9,306 nt of DNA from Anaerolineaceae bacterium. GTDB lineage: Bacteria > Chloroflexota > Anaerolineae > Anaerolineales > Anaerolineaceae. Location: NCBI GenBank assembly GCA_011620445.1, contig WOZB01000271.1, forward strand, positions 1 through 9,306. Direction: 5' to 3'. Positions 1 to 5,754 of the stretch are shown piece after piece (the stretch's first letter is position 1; every line of letters starts with the position of its first letter). Made by a program: the position numbers and the translations under genes. The notes under the pieces were generated by a model, which was given only the letters and a program-made list of their open reading frames with translations, did not search any database and was not told the DNA's origin.

Positions 1-853
1 TGGCATCCGGCAATGTTTTAAGAGCCCTGATGCGCAGGTCAACCATGCGCGTAGGCAAGTAATCCCCGGGATGAACAATCACATCTCCCCGGTGTATTTC
101 ATCCTTGCTGATGCCACTCAGGTTCAACGCGGCTCTGAAGCCCGGCTCGATTTTCTGCAATTTATGGCTATGGTTCTGTATGCCGCGGATGCGGCCCTGC
201 TTTCCCTCGGGCAGGCAAACCACTTCTTCTCCCAGGCTGAAGCTGCCGTCCAGCAGGGTGCCGGTGACTACTGTTCCAAAACCCTGCAAAGTAAACACGC
301 GGTCAACAGGCAGCCTGGGTTTGCCCAAATTCTGCTTGACGGGTGTTTCCTTGAGAAGCCCGGCAAGTTTAGTTTTTAAGTCCTCCAGGCCGTCACCTTT
401 AGTGGAGGAAACACGCACGAATTCGGCATTTTTCAGGCTGGTATCGGCCAGCAGCTCGCGGATGTCCATCTCGACCAGGTCCAGCCAATCGGGGTCTGTC
501 ACCAGATCAATCTTGGTCATCACCACCAGGCCTTTTTCGATGCCCAAGAGATCCAGGATGGCAAGATGTTCCCGCGTTTGGGCAGAGACGCCTTCATCAG
601 CGGCAATCACCAGCAGCACCGCGTCGATGCTGCCTATACCAGAAAGCATATTGCTGATGAAATCGATATGCCCGGGCACGTCCACGATGCCAATGGTCTC
701 GCCCCCCGGCAACACCATCGAAGCAAAACCGAGTTCGATGGTCATCTGCCGGTCTATTTCTTCTTTTAACCGGTCCGGGTTTTTACCGGTTAGGGCTTGA
801 ATCAGGGTTGATTTGCCGTGGTCAACATGGCCGGCAGTGCCGACAATGTGCAT
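1..853 (-). CDS. selB: Selenocysteine-specific translation elongation factor SelB (3' end cut by window edge)
   Basis: SelB is the EF-Tu-like GTPase that carries Sec-tRNA to the ribosome at UGA codons followed by a SECIS element. The visible 284 residues hold a full G domain: P-loop GHVDHGKST at 8-16, switch I MTIELGF at 37-43, DVPGH at 58-62, TKID at 113-116 (SelB commonly has T where EF-Tu has N) and VSSTKG at 148-153. Domain II follows at about 178-260 with GFGTVVTGTL at 191-200, and domain III has just begun. The rest of domain III and the winged-helix domain that reads SECIS lie outside the window. The ATG at 853 follows the stop of the preceding coiled-coil gene by 2 bases, with AGAAGG upstream, so translation is probably coupled. 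The opening residues MHIVGTAGHVDHGKST are typical of SelB rather than EF-Tu or CysN. The identity is secure; whether the full gene is intact cannot be seen. Confidence 0.95.
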   Translation of the reverse strand, partial: MHIVGTAGHVDHGKSTLIQALTGKNPDRLKEEIDRQMTIELGFASMVLPGGETIGIVDVPGHIDFISNMLSGIGSIDAVLLVIAADEGVSAQTREHLAILDLLGIEKGLVVMTKIDLVTDPDWLDLVEMDIRELLADTSLKNAEFVRVSSTKGDGLEDLKTKLAGLLKETPVKQNLGKPRLPVDRVFTLQGFGTVVTGTLLDGSFSLGEEVVCLPEGKQGRIRGIQNHSHKLQKIEPGFRAALNLSGISKDEIHRGDVIVHPGDYLPTRMVDLRIRALKTLPDA

Positions 854-855
854 CC

Positions 856-1644
856 TTAGCCCTTCTTATCAATCAGTGGTGCGATCGCCTGGATAGATTC
901 CTGGTAAGCCATTAATACACTCTGGACGTGTTTTACGGTTTCTTTGGTCAAACGATCCAATTCATCGCGGGTGATCTGGGTGATATCGCCCAGGTCCTCC
1001 AGTTGGCGGTGAGTTTCTTCAAGCTGCTGGTTTATATCGCGGGAAGCTTCTTCCTGGCCCAACATATAGTTGGTCCAGCGCTTCAGGTCATCCGACTTAA
1101 AACCAGTCCATTCCTGGCGGAAGCGTTCGTCATTAAGACGTTGAATTTCGCTGATTTCGTTGATGCGGCGTTCAAAGCGCTGCGTAATTTCATCCACATT
1201 CGCAATAGCGGAGCCAACTGCCTTGCGAGATTTTTCCAATTCATCCATCTGGAAGTTCAGGCTGAGGTTCACCTTCTCAATTTCAGAGAAGCGGTTTTCC
1301 CAGCTCTTAAAGACCTTTTCTTTATCCACCAGCGTGCTATTAACCTGGTCTATGAAGCTCGATTGGACTTCTTTGCGGTCCTTCTCGAAAGTTTGTAGTT
1401 CTGCGATACGGCCATCCAGCTGCCTGAATGAGTCGTTGAAGGCATCGAAGCGCGAGCGGGTTTCTTCCACACGTTTGCGCACTGAAGCGACTTCACCCTG
1501 CAGGTCCGTCAAGCGTTTGGCTTCCTGGCGGCGGTTTTCCTCAAGCAAGTGCAGCGAGCGGCGGTAATCTTCATCAAAGCGGCCTACGTCCTGAATTTTT
1601 ACTTTCAATTCTTCAATCAGCTTTGCCAGGCGGGTATCTTCCAC
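856..1644 (-). CDS. Coiled-coil protein of unknown function, GTG start, directly upstream of selB
   Basis: I do not recognise a named family. The 262-residue product is almost wholly charged alpha-helix with heptad-like spacing of Leu, Ile, Val and Phe. There is no signal peptide or membrane segment, so it is probably cytoplasmic. Rough segments are a first coiled coil at 1-90, a second at 95-175, a short Trp-containing break near 179-190 (WTGF, KRW), and a last helix at 196-245 ending in a less charged tail, IAPLIDKKG. The first possible start in the frame is GTG at 1644, with no Shine-Dalgarno sequence in front of it. The only other route into this frame is from the preceding ORF, which is in the same frame and ends 15 bases upstream at a TAA. 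It may therefore be the C-terminal part of a larger coiled-coil protein. Placement 2 bases before selB suggests co-expression. A structural or tethering role would be speculation. Confidence 0.78.
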   Translation of the reverse strand: MEDTRLAKLIEELKVKIQDVGRFDEDYRRSLHLLEENRRQEAKRLTDLQGEVASVRKRVEETRSRFDAFNDSFRQLDGRIAELQTFEKDRKEVQSSFIDQVNSTLVDKEKVFKSWENRFSEIEKVNLSLNFQMDELEKSRKAVGSAIANVDEITQRFERRINEISEIQRLNDERFRQEWTGFKSDDLKRWTNYMLGQEEASRDINQQLEETHRQLEDLGDITQITRDELDRLTKETVKHVQSVLMAYQESIQAIAPLIDKKG

Positions 1645-1659
1645 TTTATAAGTTTTTAG

Positions 1660-2046
1660 TTAGTTGCGGATGGGCTCAAATTGGTCTATAAACGGATAAA
1701 TATCGGCCAGGCTGCGCTTGGTTGACTCGATTTCAAGCTTCAAGCGCTTTTGCGCTTCAGTCAAATTGGCGTCGGCACGTTCATTAACATCCCGAATTTG
1801 CTTAGTCAGGTCCGTGTTAACCCGTTCAATTCGATTTTCATATTTATCCATGCTGCTAATCTGGTTGCCCAGTTTGGTGATAGTGACTTCCATTTCCTTG
1901 ATCTGCTTGCGCAGGTTGATGTTTTCCCCTTCAACCACGGTCAGCCGGTTCTGAAGAGATGCCAGGTTGGTCTTATCACTCCGGCGTTCATTGTCCAGCC
2001 ATTCCACGCGTTTTTCAAGTTGTTCAAATCCACTGTATTCGTCCAT
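1660..2046 (-). CDS. Small coiled-coil protein, first gene of the selB operon
   Basis: This 128-residue protein is almost entirely predicted coiled coil (about 5-115), rich in Glu, Lys, Arg and Asn, with no membrane segment or signal peptide. The family is unknown to me. Two helical stretches can be read: 5-60 with regular hydrophobic spacing around LEKRVEWL and LQNRLTVVEGE, and 66-112 around ENRIERVNTDL. A short non-coiled tail, YPFIDQFEPIRN, ends the ORF. The ATG at 2046 is supported by AGAAGG at 2055-2060, 8 bases upstream, and by a likely promoter just before it. The stop is TAA at 1660-1662. The frame then continues open through five codons into the next coiled-coil ORF, so this could be the N-terminal part of one protein of about 396 residues. 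Its operon partners are the second coiled-coil ORF and selB. Confidence 0.8.
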   Translation of the reverse strand: MDEYSGFEQLEKRVEWLDNERRSDKTNLASLQNRLTVVEGENINLRKQIKEMEVTITKLGNQISSMDKYENRIERVNTDLTKQIRDVNERADANLTEAQKRLKLEIESTKRSLADIYPFIDQFEPIRN

Positions 2047-2056
2047 GCTGCCTGCC

Positions 2057-2085
2057 TTCTCTTGTCCAATGATTATATAAGAGAA
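2057..2085. repeat. Perfect 7-bp inverted repeat spanning the promoter -10 box and ribosome site
   Basis: On the plus strand TTCTCTT (2057-2063) and AAGAGAA (2079-2085) are exact inverted copies separated by 15 bases. Read on the gene strand, the left arm sits just before the TATAAT box, and the right arm covers the AAGAGAA part of the Shine-Dalgarno site of the 128-residue coiled-coil gene. It could be a protein-binding operator. It could also form a hairpin hiding the ribosome site in mRNA that reads through from the membrane-protein genes, because a transcript started at the local promoter would lack the left arm. A 7-bp repeat this close to AT-rich promoter DNA could also be chance. Confidence 0.4.
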
Positions 2086-2101
2086 TCAACTAAGTCGCTA
2101 A
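2072..2101 (-). promoter_or_regulatory. Likely sigma-70-type promoter for the coiled-coil/selB operon
   Basis: The 51-base gap between the NuoN-like stop and the next ATG holds a perfect TATAAT -10 box (2077 to 2072), inside the AT-rich run TATATAAT. An 18-base spacer leads back to a weak -35 candidate, TTAGCG (2101 to 2096), which matches 3 of 6 bases and overlaps the upstream stop codon. Transcription would start near 2065 and leave a short leader of about 20 bases containing AGAAGG. The perfect -10 and a gap that is large for this tightly packed region support it; the poor -35 lowers confidence. Confidence 0.55.
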
Positions 2102-3531
2102 CTCCCCCCCACGAAAAGCAGGAAGGGGCTAATGATTTCGATGAATCGGGTCAGGAAGAGGTGCGGGAAGAAACCGAAGGCCAGGATGAGCAGTATGCCG
2201 ATCAACAATCCGACCAGTGTTAGCCTGGGGTGTGGCAATTCAAGTTTCTGTGTCGGGCGTTCTGTCAAGGGGTCTGGCGGGGTGAGCATAGCCATGATTA
2301 ACCTCAGGATAAACGCCAGCGTGCCTATAGCCCCTATCCCCAGGAGCAACCATTCCCAGCCTGCACCGATAGGCAGTGAGAACCAGACCAGGTGCTTAAC
2401 AGGGAAAAGAGCCAGCAAGGGCAAGCCCATCAGGCTCACCTGCCCAAGAATCATTCCCAAACTGAGCAGAGGTTCATCCCGGATGAAGCCATTCAGGTTG
2501 CTGAGCTCAGAGGAAGCCCCAGGATACCTGGTCTCGAGAATGGAAAGACAATATGCCCAAAACCAGAAGGAGAAGATTCTCGGCAGCAGGATCATTGCCA
2601 GGGTGTTCAGACCGCTTGAAGGTGCCAGCCCAATGATTAACAATGTGTACCCGGTCTCAGTCAGGTACAAATAGGTGGTTTGCCGCCTGAAATTTCTCTG
2701 GAAGGAAGCAAAAATTCCGGCAATGGCAATCATGATCAGCCCAAAATATTTCATGTTTTCGAATAATCCAGGCAGATTCCGCAGCCAGGCAAAACGATCG
2801 AGAAAGACCAGCAGCAGGATAGGAAAAGTAGTTTGCATACCTGTCAGCAGGAAGCTCACCGGCCAGGGATGATTTTCTATTAATAATTCAGCCATCCAGA
2901 CGTGGAATGGAAAAGCTGGAAACCAAAGCACGAAGCCAAGCAGCACCAGGGCGGCCCCGCGCAAAATCATCGGGTTTGAAATGATAACGGTAGAAACGCC
3001 AGCGAGCATCCAGGAACTCAGCAGCACCAGTGCCATGGCAATGGTTTGCAGCACGATGAAGTGCAAGATGCCCCGTGTTGAGCGCGTTCTCTTTTCCAGC
3101 AAAAGCGGGACGGCCAGCAGCGCCAGGATTTCAAAAATCACAGCTGAATAGAGGAATGGATCAACCGCCACCATCATCACTAACAAGGCTGGAATGATGA
3201 GGCTCATGGCATTGAAATTGGGCTTGGTGTCAAAAAGCACACTGCAAATGGACCACAAAAAACCACTTAAGTAAGCCAACGCGCAGAAAGAAAATAAATT
3301 GGGAGGCAGCGTGAAAGCCCTGCCAAGCAGTATCAGGCTGGTACTAATTTCGTAAGGTCTGTCCATCCATTCAAAGATCAATCCCCTCGGGGCAAACAGG
3401 GCTGCAATAACCAGGGCACTTAACAGGAGGCAGCTAATCGTCATGCTTAACCTGCGCATGTAGCTGACTGCTAAAAGTAAGATTCCGGCGATAAGTGGTA
3501 GAAGGATGAAAACGATCACTGAATTGATCAT
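2098..3531 (-). CDS. NuoN/HyfF-like proton-transporter membrane subunit with altered ion-path residues
   Basis: This 477-residue, very hydrophobic protein has roughly 14 membrane segments and belongs to the complex I antiporter-like family (NuoL/M/N, MrpA/D, HyfB/D/F). The TM5 glutamate is kept (E134 in VIFEILAL). The TM7 motif, which in NuoN reads like FKLSAVPFHLW, is here LWFPAFPFHVW (202-212), so the key lysine is Trp203. The TM8 lysine position looks like Gln233. Lys379 in GLPLLALFPVKH may be the TM12 lysine. NuoN-like sequence also appears in FRRQTTYLYLTETGY (281-295). The start has a strong site, GGAGAAGGG (3546 to 3538), 6 bases upstream, and overlaps the previous gene by ATGA. It is the last of three linked membrane genes. 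The family is secure, but the precise subunit name and whether it moves protons are not. Confidence 0.85.
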   Translation of the reverse strand: MINSVIVFILLPLIAGILLLAVSYMRRLSMTISCLLLSALVIAALFAPRGLIFEWMDRPYEISTSLILLGRAFTLPPNLFSFCALAYLSGFLWSICSVLFDTKPNFNAMSLIIPALLVMMVAVDPFLYSAVIFEILALLAVPLLLEKRTRSTRGILHFIVLQTIAMALVLLSSWMLAGVSTVIISNPMILRGAALVLLGFVLWFPAFPFHVWMAELLIENHPWPVSFLLTGMQTTFPILLLVFLDRFAWLRNLPGLFENMKYFGLIMIAIAGIFASFQRNFRRQTTYLYLTETGYTLLIIGLAPSSGLNTLAMILLPRIFSFWFWAYCLSILETRYPGASSELSNLNGFIRDEPLLSLGMILGQVSLMGLPLLALFPVKHLVWFSLPIGAGWEWLLLGIGAIGTLAFILRLIMAMLTPPDPLTERPTQKLELPHPRLTLVGLLIGILLILAFGFFPHLFLTRFIEIISPFLLFVGGS

Positions 3532-4121
3532 AAACTGCCCTTCTCCACCGAAAAGATGTATGGAGCGACAAGCGCGATGCCCAATTTGATCACTGTTAAG
3601 AAGCCTTCCAGCAGGGCGGAGTACTCCAGTGAGGCGTAAAGTAATTCAAATCCAGCCAAAAAACCGAGCAAACCTATCAAAACGTAAAAAGGTTCAGATT
3701 TCAACCCCAATTGCAGCAGCGAAATTGCTATGATGCTCAACGAGCAAAACAACAAGGCCTGGGGACTCCTGGGGAACATCGTGGCGTGGGCTTGAGGTAG
3801 GAAAATTAAAATAAACAAAACGATGCACAGCCCGGTAAACGCTCTGAAGAGTTCGCCTTCTCTGAAAGGCGCGAAGGGTTCCGCAGCTTGCAGCATATCC
3901 AGATTTTGCAAACTGTACGCGATAATGCCCACTGCAACAAGGCCGACAATGAGCTTGATAATGGCCACTGTAAAGACCCATATATTCAATAGCACCAGGA
4001 ACATGGCAATTAACTGGATTGCCAGACTAATCAGATTAGCCAACCATCTTCTACGCACCAGGTTGAAAAGCGCGCATAATACAGCGACGATTGCTGGGAT
4101 GTATGCCAGTGTAAGGGTCAT
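3528..4121 (-). CDS. HyfE/NuoK-like small membrane subunit
   Basis: This 197-residue protein has about seven hydrophobic segments (near 5-20, 28-47, 50-71, 93-110, 120-139, 143-163, 172-190) and one charged loop at 72-92. Its size, its place between two antiporter-like subunits, and the C-terminal pattern GFELLYASLEYSALLEG (157-173) with membrane Glu159, Glu166 and Glu172 fit the hydrogenase-4 component E family, whose C-terminal half resembles NuoK. Lys57 and Lys179 sit in matching contexts in the two halves (IIKLIVGLVAV and VIKLGIALVAP), suggesting an internal duplication. NuoK-type subunits are thought to form part of the proton path beside the large subunits. The start overlaps the preceding stop by ATGA and has no strong Shine-Dalgarno site, so it probably depends on coupled translation. 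Similarity to HyfE was judged by eye and is moderate. Confidence 0.72.
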   Translation of the reverse strand: MTLTLAYIPAIVAVLCALFNLVRRRWLANLISLAIQLIAMFLVLLNIWVFTVAIIKLIVGLVAVGIIAYSLQNLDMLQAAEPFAPFREGELFRAFTGLCIVLFILIFLPQAHATMFPRSPQALLFCSLSIIAISLLQLGLKSEPFYVLIGLLGFLAGFELLYASLEYSALLEGFLTVIKLGIALVAPYIFSVEKGSL

Positions 4122-5731
4122 GGCAGATTGATCCCAGTCACAAACAAGGTAAATAAAATCACTATGAAGACGAGATACCAGATCGTACCGCTTTCCCCCT
4201 CAAGAATATCGGTCATAAACTCGCCAGTCTCGCGCAGTGGTTTAACCAACCACAAACCCAAACTGTATACCCATGAAAGGCTAAAGATAGATTGAATACC
4301 GTTAAAAAGCCAGGTCAAAAAGCGGAAACCTGGAATTTTCTGCTGATAACTGGTGAAAGGGGGTCTCAGTCCCAGTTTCAAGCCGGCCCCGATCAGTATC
4401 CCGAACAAGGCAAGGCTGATGACCGGGGGCTGCCAGGGTTTCATAAGCAAGCTATCCGGACGCCCAATAATACCAAGTACAAAAATTGAGCCCAGAATCA
4501 GGATCAGACCCAGCGGGAAAGTAATGCGTACGTGTTTTTCCAGGCCTGTAATCGTACTGCTTGCTTCGAGGATATAACGCAGATAGCCTGCCATCAGGAA
4601 GGCATGTGCGAAAATGAAAATTAGTCCCGTCCAGGTAAATCCTGTGCCCGTCAGCCCCTCCCATCCATGGCCAGCCGGGGTGAATGGTAAACCCACCAAA
4701 CCAAACAAGGCAATAAGCGGCAGGAAGTTGATCCGACGAATTGGAGGTTCGAACAGGAAAATCTCACCGCCTACCAATAAGAGTGCTAACCCCCAGGCCT
4801 GGCCAGCCTGCGCGTTGCCATTCAAGGCGCTTTGCACCACAAAAGCCGAAAGAGCAATCTTCCAATACGGCCGGGCAGCGGCCAGGTTCGCCCGGGTCAA
4901 CCAGGTAATTGAAGCGTAGAGGGCTGCCAGCAAGGCAGACCAATGCAAGATGTTTATAAGGCTTCTGGAAAGAGTCAGGAATTCGCCAGGCAGATAAGCG
5001 ATTAAAGTCAGAGCCGAGATGGTTGGGGCCAGGCGGCTGAGTACTGAAATGCTGTAAGGCAATTTTTCATTTGTTAGGAAGGGTGCGTAAATGGGTAATA
5101 TTCCCAAGCGCAATGCGGCCGCCAATAAAAAGTACAGGCTGGCGCTAGTAGGGATTTCTGCCAGAGTGAAGTCAGATTTTACCTGCCACGCCGCCACCGT
5201 GGCAAAAATCAATGCCAGAACGCTCAGCAAGCGCAAACCGAGGGCCGAAATCATGCGGCCGTGATTGCCGCTAAACGACTGCAACCGCAGTAAGTATGTG
5301 AATTCGACGATGTCGATCATGACCCAGGCGCTAACCAGGGTCAGGGCGTCGCCGGAGGTGATGGCTAACAGCTGCAGCCCAGCCAGGCCCAGGGCAGCTG
5401 CCCAGGGCACAGTGCTCTGGGGGTCCTTTGAGCGGCTTGGGTCGGTGATAATCACGGTGCTTACCAGGGTAATGAGGGCAACCGCGTAAGGCCAACTCTG
5501 ATAGTTGATTACCAGGAAGGGGGCATAGTGGAAGATAGAAAGCGGCGTCCAGTTTGCCAGGTGGAATTCGGAGGGTAAATAAAGCCTTGAAAAGTAAATC
5601 AGACCGAGAGTTAGCAGGCAGATCAGTACCGAAATTAGCCAGGCCAGGTTAATGCGCTTTTTGTTACGGCCCAAAAGAAGCACAAACAATGAACCACCCA
5701 TTAACAGGGCGATACTCAATAATAGCAGCAT
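4118..5731 (-). CDS. NuoL/NuoM/HyfB-like proton-transporter membrane subunit, divergent
   Basis: This 537-residue membrane protein has about 15 hydrophobic segments and belongs to the antiporter-like family of complex I, Mrp antiporters and group 4 hydrogenases. The TM5 region SAWVMIDIVEF (134-144) keeps acidic residues Asp140 and Glu143, but not at the usual spot right after the Trp. The TM7 motif ALRLGILPIYAPF (206-218) has Arg208 where a lysine is usual, and Tyr replaces the common His. GLVGLPFTPAGHGWEG (344-359) matches the conserved TM11-12 Gly-Leu-Pro turn. The C-terminal PLRETGEFMTDILEGESG (498-515) plus a final membrane helix resembles tails of Mrp/Hyf-type subunits. It opens the three-gene membrane module, 23 bases after the hydantoinase stop. 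No ribosome site precedes the ATG, but a TACAAT box ends 7 bases before it. Function: probably ion translocation coupled to an unseen redox partner, or a transporter without one. Confidence 0.84.
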   Translation of the reverse strand: MLLLLSIALLMGGSLFVLLLGRNKKRINLAWLISVLICLLTLGLIYFSRLYLPSEFHLANWTPLSIFHYAPFLVINYQSWPYAVALITLVSTVIITDPSRSKDPQSTVPWAAALGLAGLQLLAITSGDALTLVSAWVMIDIVEFTYLLRLQSFSGNHGRMISALGLRLLSVLALIFATVAAWQVKSDFTLAEIPTSASLYFLLAAALRLGILPIYAPFLTNEKLPYSISVLSRLAPTISALTLIAYLPGEFLTLSRSLINILHWSALLAALYASITWLTRANLAAARPYWKIALSAFVVQSALNGNAQAGQAWGLALLLVGGEIFLFEPPIRRINFLPLIALFGLVGLPFTPAGHGWEGLTGTGFTWTGLIFIFAHAFLMAGYLRYILEASSTITGLEKHVRITFPLGLILILGSIFVLGIIGRPDSLLMKPWQPPVISLALFGILIGAGLKLGLRPPFTSYQQKIPGFRFLTWLFNGIQSIFSLSWVYSLGLWLVKPLRETGEFMTDILEGESGTIWYLVFIVILFTLFVTGINLP

Positions 5732-5737
5732 GGCTTA

Positions 5738-5743
5738 ATTGTA
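5738..5743 (-). promoter_or_regulatory. Possible -10 box for a leaderless membrane-module transcript
   Basis: TACAAT on the gene strand (5743 to 5738) matches the TATAAT consensus in 5 of 6 bases. Six bases follow it before the ATG at 5731, so transcription would begin at or next to the A of the start codon. No Shine-Dalgarno sequence is seen before this ATG, which fits a leaderless mRNA. No good -35 box is found at 17-18 bases, and the AT-rich 23-base gap could produce the motif by chance. Confidence 0.3.
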
Positions 5744-5754
5744 ATTGAATGTCC

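Noticed and set aside
105..800. A 231-codon open frame on the plus strand.
   Set aside because: It lies antisense to selB, whose GTPase motifs are unmistakable. The product is Ser/Arg-rich with no recognisable motif, as expected of a shadow frame.
1660..1662. Idea that the in-frame stop between the coiled-coil ORFs is a selenocysteine codon, given selB nearby.
   Set aside because: The codon is TAA, not TGA, and SelB decodes UGA only. I see no strong hairpin directly after it.
2047..2104. A rho-independent terminator after the NuoN-like gene.
   Set aside because: The G-run at the gene end is coding (Gly-Gly), the only inverted repeat has a 15-base loop and is AT-rich, and no U-run follows it on the gene strand.
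3694..3981. A 95-codon minus-strand frame inside the HyfE-like gene.
   Set aside because: It is Arg/His-rich and out of frame with a clear membrane protein, with no sign of its own ribosome site or function.
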